A DNA stretch of 64,000 nucleotides, taken from positions 44,161-108,160 of the forward strand of contig CAMIZL010000003.1 in the NCBI GenBank assembly GCA_946403295.1. The letters are read 5' to 3'. A program made the position numbers and the translations under genes. The notes beneath the pieces are model-generated. The model saw only the letters and a list, made by a program, of their open reading frames with translations. It was not told the DNA's origin and did not search any database. Numbering within the stretch: position 1 is the stretch's first letter; every line of letters starts with the position of its first letter. This stretch comes from an uncultured Clostridia bacterium. Its GTDB lineage: Bacteria > Bacillota > Clostridia > Lachnospirales > Lachnospiraceae. This document shows, piece after piece, positions 10,167 to 19,980 of the stretch.

Positions 10167-11426
10167 TCAATCCTCCGGGCTTCTCATCCTGATCCCGACA
10201 CTTCCGAAACCGATGAAGAGGATTATGTATGCTACTGTTACACATAATAGCATGGGCCATGCACTTTTGTCCCCTAAAAATATTTTTTCCGTTCCCATCA
10301 TGAACCATTTTTGCGGCATGACCGACGAAATGGCCCGGACTGTCTTTGATGTACCTTCGATAGGGAAATAAAGTCCCGAAAGCATGCACGACAGACACCA
10401 TATCGTAAACGACGTGATATTTGAGCTCATTACGTTGCCCGCGATCGTTCCGGCCAGAAGGCTCAGGCAACAGAATATGAGGCCCATGAGAAATACCATC
10501 GCGGTCAGAGTGAGGCGGCCGATCCCCATACTCTCTCCGTCGAGGAACAACGTGCATACCGCTGTAACAAGCGCTATGAGGAATGATGTGATCACGCAGA
10601 TCAAAACCTTCGAAGTAAAATATGTGACACTCGTTTTGCCCGTGAGTTTGATCCTTTTGAGGACGTCGTTATTCTGCTCCCTGATAACGCCCTGTGCGAC
10701 GAGGTTTCCGATAAGAACGAAGCTTAACGTGAGGAAGGCAAACGCATAACCTATATTTGTCTTCATGTCGATCTGTTCCTTCGTAAGGCCGTTTCCGGTC
10801 TTGCCGATGACCGACTGTGTCTTCCCGGCCGGAAGCATTGCGTCCTCAGCCTCAAGCTCATCTAAGATTTCGGAGATATCACTCTTCCCCATAAAATCAT
10901 GAACATATTCGATCCTGTGAACGATCGTTTCGATCTTGTTCTTAAAGATATCAAATCTTCCGTCTTCGGACATGACGTATGCCGTGATAGCATCACCGAG
11001 ATCTCCGAAACTGTCCGGCGACGATGCAAATCCGGGCGAAATGAAAAGTGCCGCACCCATGCGGTCGTTCTGACCGTCGGAAAGAACATGATCATAGGCT
11101 TCCGTTACGTCTTTTACCTTCATTCGACCGATCTTAAACATTCCGGTTCCGGCGAGCTTACGAAGCAGGTATTCCGACAGATCATTACCGCACCCATCGT
11201 AGACTTTCACGACAAATTTGCCGTCGCCCGCATAATATGCAACCTTTTCGCCGTAGTCGTGTATTTCAAGGATACCCATATCGTCGTTATCAAGATAATA
11301 ATACGAAAGGTTTTGCTGCTTTATGCTCATTATGAATGTGGCAAGGATCGGAAGTATGATAAGGCACAACCAAAAGCCGACATTTCTGAACAATAACTTG
11401 ACGGAGATCTTTATCAATTCTTTCAT
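10167..11426 (-). CDS. ABC-2 type transporter permease
   Basis: N-terminal TM, large extracytoplasmic domain, C-terminal TM cluster; adjacent to second permease and ATPase. Confidence 0.85.
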   Translation of the reverse strand: MKELIKISVKLLFRNVGFWLCLIILPILATFIMSIKQQNLSYYYLDNDDMGILEIHDYGEKVAYYAGDGKFVVKVYDGCGNDLSEYLLRKLAGTGMFKIGRMKVKDVTEAYDHVLSDGQNDRMGAALFISPGFASSPDSFGDLGDAITAYVMSEDGRFDIFKNKIETIVHRIEYVHDFMGKSDISEILDELEAEDAMLPAGKTQSVIGKTGNGLTKEQIDMKTNIGYAFAFLTLSFVLIGNLVAQGVIREQNNDVLKRIKLTGKTSVTYFTSKVLICVITSFLIALVTAVCTLFLDGESMGIGRLTLTAMVFLMGLIFCCLSLLAGTIAGNVMSSNITSFTIWCLSCMLSGLYFPIEGTSKTVRAISSVMPQKWFMMGTEKIFLGDKSAWPMLLCVTVAYIILFIGFGSVGIRMRSPED

Positions 11427-12484
11427 GGTCTTTCCTTCCTGAGCTTAAGAATGCCTATATTGGCCGCCGAACAAACCAGTCCGATGGCACCCGAGATGAT
11501 GAGCGATCTTATCACATAATCGCTCTTTCCCATGCACGAAAGTTCGACAAGCGCTCTGTTGCCGTAGTAGATCGGCGACAACTCCTTAAGTATCTGCGGT
11601 GCCGACGAGAACATATATGTCTCGAAGCTTCCTCCGAAGAAACCCATGAGCCATACGATCGCAAAAGAGATCACAACGGTAGCGACCATGCTGCAGGTCG
11701 CATTATATATGACAAGCTCGAATGCCGTCGCCGCAAATATCATCATAAAGACGACGAGTGCGGAAAGGAACACGTTTCCCCAATGAACATCAAAAAATAA
11801 TACGCCGGCCAAAGCCGAAACAATAAGCCCGAGAGAAACAGTCGTCACGATCGGCACAAGCCTTGAAATATAGAGCTTAAATCCTGATATTCCCGAAAGC
11901 ACAAACCTGCGCCCAATCCTGTACTTCTTCTCGGCCGTAAAGACCATGGCACCGCAGATTATGCTGCACCATGCAAAATATGCGATCTCGATTATGCCGT
12001 AATAATCTTTAGAACCGATCGCAGGGACAAAAGGCGGATATTCAACCCTGATCCTTGAGCCGTCCGAAACACCCGGAAGCATGTTCTCACATATCTCCTG
12101 TATTGCGTATTCAAGGTTCTGTCCCTCGATACGCGCATCCCTGTTCTTATAGAGATAATATTCGTTTTCTTTAAAATCCGCGAAGACACTCAGATCCATT
12201 TTGTTCATGAGATCTTCAGGATCTCCCTCGGCGTATTCATTCATTATCACGCCGTTTTCCTTTAGTGCCTCCTTAAAAGCATCGATTCCGCCGGCGAGGA
12301 AACTGTCCTCGCTGATCCTATAGCCGACTTCAAAAGTTTCGGGCGCTCTGTAGCTGTCCATAAGCGTTGTGAAAGCGCTTGTCAGGACCGCTGCGACAAT
12401 AGTCGGTGCCAATATATACATCAAAATGTTTGAAGAACTTCTGAGCATCATCTTCAGATAGTTCTTGATCAAATAAAAAATCAT
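11423..12484 (-). CDS. ABC-2 type transporter permease
   Basis: Same topology as neighbour; overlaps upstream permease by 4 nt. Confidence 0.85.
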   Translation of the reverse strand: MIFYLIKNYLKMMLRSSSNILMYILAPTIVAAVLTSAFTTLMDSYRAPETFEVGYRISEDSFLAGGIDAFKEALKENGVIMNEYAEGDPEDLMNKMDLSVFADFKENEYYLYKNRDARIEGQNLEYAIQEICENMLPGVSDGSRIRVEYPPFVPAIGSKDYYGIIEIAYFAWCSIICGAMVFTAEKKYRIGRRFVLSGISGFKLYISRLVPIVTTVSLGLIVSALAGVLFFDVHWGNVFLSALVVFMMIFAATAFELVIYNATCSMVATVVISFAIVWLMGFFGGSFETYMFSSAPQILKELSPIYYGNRALVELSCMGKSDYVIRSLIISGAIGLVCSAANIGILKLRKERP

Positions 12485-12568
12485 CGTTAACTCCTATATA
12501 GAAGCGGATCTGTCCGCTTCCGTTTTCTTGCCCGATACTTAAACAAAGTATCAGGCTCCTCCTGCGCC

Positions 12569-13330
12569 TCAATAATCTCTGAGCTTCTTGCCCGTGATCG
12601 TGAGGAATACCTCCTCGAGAGTGACCGTTGAGATATCGTCGACAACAAGCTTTTTGAGTTCGTCGCTTGTTCCGATCGCGATGATCTTGCCGTTGTCCAT
12701 GATCGCGATCCTGTCGCAGATCGCTTCGACTTCTTCCATATAATGGCTTGTATAGATGATCGTAGCGCCGTTTTTGTTCGACTCTTTGATCTTTTCAAGA
12801 ATGAAATTCCTGGATTGCGGGTCGATACCTACGGTAGGTTCGTCAAAGATCAACAGATCGGGGTGATGGCCGATCGCGCAGGCGATATTGAGCCTTCTCT
12901 TCATGCCTCCCGAGAAAGTCTTTGCATAATCGTTCTTCTTTTCCGAAAGGCCGACATAATCAAGCGACTCGTCGATCCTCTCGCGAAGCTCATGTCCCCT
13001 GATCCCGTAAAGCGAGGTGAAAAGCTCGACGTTTTCCCACGCCTTGAGATTTCCGTGGATCGCGAGGTCCTGAGGTATGAATCCGAGGTGCCTGCACAGC
13101 TCCTTCCTGTTCTTCCTGAAATCCTTTCCCATAAATTCAACGCTTCCGAGGGTAGGGGAAACGATGTTGCAGATCATGTTCATCGTAGTGCTCTTGCCTG
13201 CTCCGTTCGGACCCAGAAGTCCGAACACCTCGCCCTTCTTTATCTCGATCGCAAGATTGTCCACAACCACATGATTGCCGTATTTTTTTGTAAGATCTTT
13301 GGTCCTGAGTATTATCTCGTTCTTTTCCAT
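12569..13330 (-). CDS. ABC transporter ATP-binding protein
   Basis: Walker A GLLGPNGAGKSTT, signature FSGGMKRRLNIA, Walker B LLIFDEPTVGID. Confidence 0.97.
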   Translation of the reverse strand: MEKNEIILRTKDLTKKYGNHVVVDNLAIEIKKGEVFGLLGPNGAGKSTTMNMICNIVSPTLGSVEFMGKDFRKNRKELCRHLGFIPQDLAIHGNLKAWENVELFTSLYGIRGHELRERIDESLDYVGLSEKKNDYAKTFSGGMKRRLNIACAIGHHPDLLIFDEPTVGIDPQSRNFILEKIKESNKNGATIIYTSHYMEEVEAICDRIAIMDNGKIIAIGTSDELKKLVVDDISTVTLEEVFLTITGKKLRDY

Positions 13331-13340
13331 AAAAAAACTC

Positions 13341-13387
13341 CCGATTGGTCAATAATCTGTTTTACACGTCCATGATACCAATCGGGA
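13341..13387. promoter_or_regulatory. Perfect 10-bp inverted repeat upstream of ABC ATPase gene
   Basis: CCCGATTGGT ... ACCAATCGGG immediately 5' of ATG at 13330. Confidence 0.45.
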
Positions 13388-13562
13388 TGTTATGTTTGTA
13401 GTGAAAAAAGAAATCTTATCAATATGACTTTAGTCACGTTCCTGCGGCTATTTCGCTATAAGCCCGGAGACAAAATACATAAGGGCACACTCGCTGTCCT
13501 GCCATATGCGCAGGCTTCTCTTTACGGCGCACACAATGAAACCGTCAGTTTTTCCGATAAGT

Positions 13563-13588
13563 TTTTCCGACTGCATTCAGTCGGAAAA
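13563..13588 (-). terminator. Probable intrinsic terminator downstream of PilZ gene
   Basis: TTTTCCGACTG-catt-CAGTCGGAAAA hairpin. Confidence 0.65.
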
Positions 13589-13612
13589 CCACCGTGAATC
13601 CTTGGCATATGA

Positions 13613-14446
13613 TCATTTTTTCATGTCATTAATGTATTTTCTTTGCTCATCAAACAGGAATTGTACGTAATTCTTACTCTTCTCGAAATACCTGAGACCG
13701 TACTGGAACTTACCGCGCTTGGAATTCTCGTCGATGATCCTGACGACCGTTCCTTTTGCGGTGACTTCGGTATTTTTATAATCAAGCCTGAACCCGACCA
13801 CATCTCCCATACCGAGCTCTACATCGGCCGAGATCGAAGCTCCGCCTTCACTTAGATCGTTGATAAATGCAAATGTTGTATATTCGGGTACTTTCTTTTC
13901 TTTCTCTTCGCTCTCGTCCTTTGCGGGCACTCCGCCGAATATGACGCCCTTCTTCTCGGCTGCTGCCTGCTCTGCGGCAATTTTGTCTTCCTCGGGAGTA
14001 AGCGGCTCGGCTGTCTCACCCTCGTCTTCCACTTCGGCCTCAAGATCGGCTTTATATTGATATGTGATCTTTGTACGGATGCTTACGGTCAGCCTGTAGG
14101 TGTTCCTCCTGTTTGTGAGTACCGCTCTTTGCGTGGGAGTAAACGTATGGAATATCTCGCCTTCTTTATCCCTGAAGAGCATCGCTTTAACATTGTTCCA
14201 TCTCCACGTCTGGGCACCGTGCCTGAACACCATGTCAACAACGTCCGTGAACCGGAATTGGAAAAGACCTTTCTTGCTCGAGATCGGATGGATATAAAGC
14301 TTATCATCTTCGATTTTGACAACAAAACTGGTGATCTTGTATGTGGAGCCGTTACGTTTGATCAAAATATCAATAGACGAACCTTCATCAAGGCCATCAG
14401 CGTATAACAGCATCAAAATCACCTCCTCGCAGTCCAATCTCATCAA
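13613..14446 (-). CDS. PilZ-domain (YcgR-like) c-di-GMP binding protein
   Basis: TNRRNTYRLTV (RxxxR) and FINDLSEGGASI (DxSxxG) PilZ motifs; N-terminal YcgR-like beta domain. Confidence 0.8.
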   Translation of the reverse strand: MMRLDCEEVILMLLYADGLDEGSSIDILIKRNGSTYKITSFVVKIEDDKLYIHPISSKKGLFQFRFTDVVDMVFRHGAQTWRWNNVKAMLFRDKEGEIFHTFTPTQRAVLTNRRNTYRLTVSIRTKITYQYKADLEAEVEDEGETAEPLTPEEDKIAAEQAAAEKKGVIFGGVPAKDESEEKEKKVPEYTTFAFINDLSEGGASISADVELGMGDVVGFRLDYKNTEVTAKGTVVRIIDENSKRGKFQYGLRYFEKSKNYVQFLFDEQRKYINDMKK

Positions 14447-15105
14447 TGATTGTGTTCGTTCATGATCTTCTTGAATTCTCTTATGTTTTCCGTAATGTCG
14501 CCGTTAAAGATACTGCTTCCGGAAACAATAACGTTTGCTCCGCTGTCAAGGACGAGTCTGAGGTTCTTGAGGGTTATGCCTCCGTCAACCTCTATGTCTG
14601 TCTTTAAGCCCCGTTTGTCGATCATCTCTTTGAGTTTCTCGATCTTGGCAAACGACGAAGGCATAAACGACTGTCCGCCGAATCCCGGATGAACCGACAT
14701 GATGAGCACCATATCAACAATGTCCAGCACACATTCAATGTCTTCAAGCGGAGTTTCGGGACAAAGCGTGATTCCGCTTTTAAGTCCGAGTGCTTTTATA
14801 GCTTTTACGGTTGCCACGGGATCTTTACACGCCTCAATATGAACCGTGATGCTGTCTGCCCCTGCTTTGGCAAAATCAGTGAGATACCTGTCGGGATCCG
14901 TGATCATCAGGTGACAGTCAAAAAAGATATCCGTGTTTCTTCTGATCGACTCGATGATCGGCAGTCCTATCGAGATACTCGGTACAAACAATCCGTCCAT
15001 AACGTCGATATGAAGATAATGTGCTCCCGCTTCGCTCACTGCCCTTATCTGCTCTCCGAGGACATTGAAATCCGCAGCGAGGATCGATGGTGCAAGCTTG
15101 TTCAT
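14443..15105 (-). CDS. rpe: Ribulose-phosphate 3-epimerase
   Basis: MNKLAPSILAADFNVLGEQI...HIDVMDGLFVPSISIG...MSVHPGFGGQSF. Confidence 0.96.
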   Translation of the reverse strand: MNKLAPSILAADFNVLGEQIRAVSEAGAHYLHIDVMDGLFVPSISIGLPIIESIRRNTDIFFDCHLMITDPDRYLTDFAKAGADSITVHIEACKDPVATVKAIKALGLKSGITLCPETPLEDIECVLDIVDMVLIMSVHPGFGGQSFMPSSFAKIEKLKEMIDKRGLKTDIEVDGGITLKNLRLVLDSGANVIVSGSSIFNGDITENIREFKKIMNEHNH

Positions 15106-15112
15106 TGTGTTA

Positions 15113-16003
15113 CTACCTGGCCTTTCCGGTATAATTGGTTTTATGTGATAATTCTTCGTACATACGAACATAATTATCGTAGCGGATCATGCTTATCATA
15201 CCGCTTTGAGCCGCTTCCCTTACGGCACACGACGGCTCGTTTATATGCATACATGACAGGAATCTGCAGTTGCCTTCATAGTCTTCAAATTCCGAAAAAT
15301 AGTTCTTGAGTTCTCTTGCCGGCATGTCATCCACATATAAGGACGTGAAGCCCGGAGTGTCACATATAAACGTGTCCTCATCGATCCTGATGAGCTCCGT
15401 ATGGCGGGTCGTTTGTTTTCCGCGCATGACTTTGCGGCTGAGTTCGCCCGTTTCCATGCAGGCACCGGGTGCAAGCAGATTCGTGAGCGACGATTTTCCG
15501 ACGCCGGAAGGTCCGGCAAGTATCGTCGTCTTTCCCTTTAAAAGGTTTTTCAGTTCATCGACGCCTTCATCTTCGAGAACGCTCGTGAAAATGACCTTAT
15601 GTCCGCATTTTTTATATATCTGCCCCAGCTTCTCTATCTCCTTGTCCGAGACGATGTCCGATTTGTTAAAGCAGATGACCGTATCAATATCCTGTCTTTT
15701 CATCATGACAAGGAATCTGTCGAGTATGCCGAAATTCGGGCTCGGGCTTGCAGCCGCAAACATAACGAGCGCACCGTCGACATTTGCCGCAGCCGGTCTG
15801 ATCAATTCGTTCTTACGCTCGAGGATCTCTTCGATACTGCCTTCTTCGGCCGACTCATCGATCACCTCGATCTCGACGTCATCACCTACAAGAGGTTTTT
15901 TGCCCTCACTTCGAAAGATCCCCCTCGCCTTACAGGTATATATCCTGTCCGAGGTTGAAACATAATAGAATCCTCCGATACCTTTGACGATCTTTCCTCT
16001 CAT
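15113..16003 (-). CDS. rsgA: Ribosome small-subunit GTPase RsgA
   Basis: Circularly permuted GTPase: FNKSDIV then GPSGVGKSSLTNLL, DTPGFTSL; next to prkC. Confidence 0.96.
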   Translation of the reverse strand: MRGKIVKGIGGFYYVSTSDRIYTCKARGIFRSEGKKPLVGDDVEIEVIDESAEEGSIEEILERKNELIRPAAANVDGALVMFAAASPSPNFGILDRFLVMMKRQDIDTVICFNKSDIVSDKEIEKLGQIYKKCGHKVIFTSVLEDEGVDELKNLLKGKTTILAGPSGVGKSSLTNLLAPGACMETGELSRKVMRGKQTTRHTELIRIDEDTFICDTPGFTSLYVDDMPARELKNYFSEFEDYEGNCRFLSCMHINEPSCAVREAAQSGMISMIRYDNYVRMYEELSHKTNYTGKAR

Positions 16004-16016
16004 ACACTCCCTGCCG

Positions 16017-17996
16017 TCAACCTACAGGTTCTGCGGCCGCACCGCCGTCATCCTGATCGGGCTCGCTTACCGGCTCGTTCACCGGCATACTGCCGAGGCT
16101 GACTGTATAATTGATTACCGTATCTTTTCCGACCGTTTCACCCGCCGAGATAGATTGTGCGCAGATAAGTCCTTTGCCGTATGCATCGGAATAATCTTCG
16201 GATGCGTTTCCGAGGATCAGGTAACTGTCCTCGAGCGCTTTCTTTGCTTCCTTCTTTGTCATGCCGAGAAGGCTCGGTACGGAAACTGTCTTGATCTCGG
16301 GTCCGAGGCTCACATAAATCATGATCTCGGTATCTTTTGAAACGAACGAACCTGCTTCGGGCTCGGTCCTGACAACGTCGCCTTCGGGTATTTCGTCGCT
16401 GTATTCTTCAAGTACCGTAGTACCCAGCTTGTATCCTTTGAGAAGCTTAATGGCTGCGTTCTTTCCTTTGCCCGTCACGTCTTCAAGTTCGAATTCCTCG
16501 CCGCCGCTGCTTACCTTGAATCTGACTTCACTGTATTTGTTGACGTTTGTACCCGCAGGGATCTCCTGATCGAATACGATTCCCTTTTCAACCGTATCAC
16601 TGTACTCTTCCGAATAAATGATCTTGAAATCGGGTGAAACAAGCTTCAGGTAGCTGATCGCATCATCGAGTGTTTCGCCGTCGATCTTGCCCATCATTAC
16701 CATGTTCTCGGGAGCATCGTCCGGGATGGGGGTAGGTGTGGGTGTAGGATCCGACTTCTTGATGATGAGGCTCTCAGTGGGTGTTAAACTATCATTGTCG
16801 TCCCGTTTTGTCTTATCATCGTTAATAACCGTTTCATGACCGGGATCTTCTTCTCCGATGCCGAACCATGACGAGTTCTTGACGAGATAGAATATGAGCA
16901 ATATCAGTCCGATCGCGGCGATTATGCTGACGATCGTCACGATCCTTTCAACAAGAGGATTTCCGATCTGATCGAGTTCATCACTGCGTCCCCCACGTTC
17001 CCTGACGGGATAATCGCGCACGGGTGCCTGGGGATTCTTTCTGCTGTATTGTACAGTACGGTTTTGAGCCGCGCTGTTGTTAAGCTCTCTGATCTCTTCC
17101 GGAGTGATCCCTCTGGTGTCGGAAGAAACAACATTTGCCGTCTGTGTGATCGTTACATAATCACCGTCCGGATCCGTCATCGAACGACGAAGGTCGGCTA
17201 TAAGCTCGGCTACGTTCTGGTAACGGCGCTCGGGCTTCTTTTGCATACATTTCTGAACGATCATGTCAACGCTGTGAGGAACGCCCGGATTAAGTACCGT
17301 AACGGGTGTGGCTTCGCTTTGAAGGTGCAAAAGCACAACGGAAACATTGTTGTCACCCGAGAAAGGTACCTGGCCCGTGAGCATCTCATACATCGTTACA
17401 CCGAGCGAATAGATATCGCTCCTCTCATCGCTGTATCCGCCTCTCGCCTGTTCGGGAGAAAGATAATGAACGGATCCCGCCTCATTGTCCTGAGTGAGTG
17501 TAAATGACGATGCAGCCTTGGCAATACCGAAATCCGCAACCTTTACCTTTCCGTCTCTGGAAATGATAATATTCTGCGGTTTAATGTCCCTATGGATAAT
17601 ATGATGATTATGAGCCGCTTCCATACCCTGGCAGATCTGGATAGCGATCCCGACAGCATCTTTGACTTCAAGGCGTTGCTTACGTTCGATAAATCTCTTG
17701 AGGGTTATGCCCTCTACAAGTTCCATGACTATGTAATGAAGCCCGTCGTCATCACCGACGTCGTATACACTGACGATATTCGGATGAGAAAGTCCCGCAA
17801 CCGACTGTGCCTCCGCTCTGAATCTCTTTATGAAGTTCGTGTCCGAGGAAAATTCGGATTTAAGGACTTTGATAGCGACGTAACGGTTAAGTCTGTGGCA
17901 CTTTGCCTTATAAACGTTAGCCATACCGCCCGAACCGACTTTGTCTATAATCTCATATCTGTCATTGATAAACATTCCGGGTTTTATACTGTCCAT
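16017..17996 (-). CDS. prkC: PASTA-domain Ser/Thr protein kinase (PrkC/Stk1)
   Basis: GSGGMANVYKA, HRDIKPQNI, DFGIAKA; single TM; about three C-terminal PASTA repeats. Confidence 0.96.
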   Translation of the reverse strand: MDSIKPGMFINDRYEIIDKVGSGGMANVYKAKCHRLNRYVAIKVLKSEFSSDTNFIKRFRAEAQSVAGLSHPNIVSVYDVGDDDGLHYIVMELVEGITLKRFIERKQRLEVKDAVGIAIQICQGMEAAHNHHIIHRDIKPQNIIISRDGKVKVADFGIAKAASSFTLTQDNEAGSVHYLSPEQARGGYSDERSDIYSLGVTMYEMLTGQVPFSGDNNVSVVLLHLQSEATPVTVLNPGVPHSVDMIVQKCMQKKPERRYQNVAELIADLRRSMTDPDGDYVTITQTANVVSSDTRGITPEEIRELNNSAAQNRTVQYSRKNPQAPVRDYPVRERGGRSDELDQIGNPLVERIVTIVSIIAAIGLILLIFYLVKNSSWFGIGEEDPGHETVINDDKTKRDDNDSLTPTESLIIKKSDPTPTPTPIPDDAPENMVMMGKIDGETLDDAISYLKLVSPDFKIIYSEEYSDTVEKGIVFDQEIPAGTNVNKYSEVRFKVSSGGEEFELEDVTGKGKNAAIKLLKGYKLGTTVLEEYSDEIPEGDVVRTEPEAGSFVSKDTEIMIYVSLGPEIKTVSVPSLLGMTKKEAKKALEDSYLILGNASEDYSDAYGKGLICAQSISAGETVGKDTVINYTVSLGSMPVNEPVSEPDQDDGGAAAEPVG

Positions 17997-18063
17997 TCTG
18001 TACCTCTCTTCTGTAACTCTTCGTCAGAAACGTGTTATGTCCGACCGTATATCAAGCTGAATT

Positions 18064-18798
18064 TTAAATCTTAAATATTATGACCGAGATATTGTCCTTA
18101 CCGCCGTTTTCATTTGCCTTTGCGATAAGCTTTTCGGCCAGATCCCGAAGATCGTCCCTGTTCTTGCCGACAGTCTCAAAGATCTCCGCATCCGAAAGCA
18201 TATTGGAGAGACCGTCCGAACACATGAGGATGATATCATCCTCATCAAGGACCACTTCAAACATATCCGGATTAACAACCACCGAAGCGCTGATCGCACG
18301 GGTCACAACATTTTTCTTGGGATGAAAACGAGCTTCATCTTTACTGATATCACCGTTCTTTACCATCTCTGCAACAAGCGAATGATCCTGAGTGATCTGT
18401 GTGATACCGGTCTTATTGATACGATAGAGCCTGCTGTCACCGACATTTGCCGCATACATAACGTTGCCTTCCCCGACGGTTGCAAGAACGAATGTCGTTC
18501 CCATACCGACAAGTTCGGGAGATTTTGCCGCAGCTATGATCATCTGTTCGTTCGTGTTCCTTATCCCGTCTTCTATACAGGTAAGGAGACTTATAGGTTG
18601 TTCCTGCTCATTCTTTATATATTCGATAAAATGCTCAACACAAAAACGTGATGCGAAATCGCCGGCATTATGTCCACCCATACCATCCGCAACAATGTAC
18701 AGATTGGGAAGAATGCCGACTGTCGTATCACTCGAGAAGATATAATCCTGATTGATCTGTCTTGATATTCCGATGTCAGTCATGCCGATAGACTGCAT
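18064..18798 (-). CDS. prpC: PP2C-family Stp1/PrpC phosphatase
   Basis: MQSIGMTDIGISRQINQDYIF...VADGMGGHNAGD...VGDSRLYRI...DNISVIIF. Confidence 0.95.
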   Translation of the reverse strand: MQSIGMTDIGISRQINQDYIFSSDTTVGILPNLYIVADGMGGHNAGDFASRFCVEHFIEYIKNEQEQPISLLTCIEDGIRNTNEQMIIAAAKSPELVGMGTTFVLATVGEGNVMYAANVGDSRLYRINKTGITQITQDHSLVAEMVKNGDISKDEARFHPKKNVVTRAISASVVVNPDMFEVVLDEDDIILMCSDGLSNMLSDAEIFETVGKNRDDLRDLAEKLIAKANENGGKDNISVIIFKI

Positions 18799-18805
18799 CA
18801 ATACC

Positions 18806-19861
18806 TCACCTCGTTTCGTGCGATCCAAGATAACGGCGCCTCAACTGCCCGCAGGCAGCATCGATATCTGCGCCCATACCTCTTCTAATAGTAGCATTTA
18901 TTCTGTTTTTTTCAAGCATTAATTTGAATGCGCTTACGTTGTTATCACTGCTCCGCTCCCATTCACGCTCTTTTATGGGATTGACCGGAATAAGATTTAC
19001 ATGCGCGTTTTTGCCCGCGAGAAGCCGCGAAAGTTCCCGCGCGCATTCGGGCGTGTCATTGAGTCCTTTAATGAGTGAATATTCATAAGTCACTCTTCTG
19101 CCCGTTTTTTCAAAATAATAATCGGCCGCCTTCATGATATCGTCGATCGTGTATTTCCTTGCCACCGGCATAAACGTTTTTCTGAGCTCGTCAGTCGGCG
19201 AATGGAGCGATACGGCCAGTGTGAGCGCAAATTTCATATCGGCGAGTTCTCTCATCTTTTCAACGAGTCCGCACGTTGAAACGGTGATATTCCTGCCGCT
19301 CAGATTCATTCCTTCGGGGTACGTGATCAGTTTTACGAACCTGACAAGATTATCGAAATTATCCATGGGCTCGCCGCTGCCCATGACAACGAGGCTGTGA
19401 ATGCGTATGCCTTCGCTTTTCTGAATGGCGTAGATCTGCCCGAGCATCTCGCCCGCGTCGAGATCCCTCACTTTGCCGTCGATCGTCGATGCACAGAATG
19501 TACAACCCATTCTGCAACCCACCTGTGACGAAATGCATATGCTGTAGCCATGCTTATATTCCATGAGCACACTCTCTATGACATTTCCGTCATGAAGTGC
19601 AAACAGATACTTCTTTGTTCCGTCAAGCTTTGACTCCAGACGCTCGGCGATACTAACCGGGAACACGTCGTATCCGGTTTTTCGAAGCTTTTCCTTAAGA
19701 GATGCAGGGATGTTTGTGATATCGTCCAAGGTCGCGCTGTTACCGGAGTGGATGCGCTCAAAGATCTGCATCGCGCGGTATCTCGGCTGGCCGAGAGTGC
19801 TCATAAGAGATTCGAGGTCTTCGGGGAGAAGACTCAGAAGGTTCGTTTTGTAATTGCTCAT
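18806..19861 (-). CDS. rlmN: Dual-specificity 23S rRNA/tRNA adenine-C2 methyltransferase
   Basis: SSQVGCRMGCTFCAS radical SAM motif; VVMGSGEPMDN. Confidence 0.97.
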   Translation of the reverse strand: MSNYKTNLLSLLPEDLESLMSTLGQPRYRAMQIFERIHSGNSATLDDITNIPASLKEKLRKTGYDVFPVSIAERLESKLDGTKKYLFALHDGNVIESVLMEYKHGYSICISSQVGCRMGCTFCASTIDGKVRDLDAGEMLGQIYAIQKSEGIRIHSLVVMGSGEPMDNFDNLVRFVKLITYPEGMNLSGRNITVSTCGLVEKMRELADMKFALTLAVSLHSPTDELRKTFMPVARKYTIDDIMKAADYYFEKTGRRVTYEYSLIKGLNDTPECARELSRLLAGKNAHVNLIPVNPIKEREWERSSDNNVSAFKLMLEKNRINATIRRGMGADIDAACGQLRRRYLGSHETR

Positions 19862-19980
19862 CAAATTCCCTCTTAAATACTTGTCTAATATAGGAAGCTG
19901 CATACAACGCTGTAACGCAGGTGCAAGCGTTTATCTACAAACCAAAATGGTCTGGTTAAATATGTAATACATTATATGAT

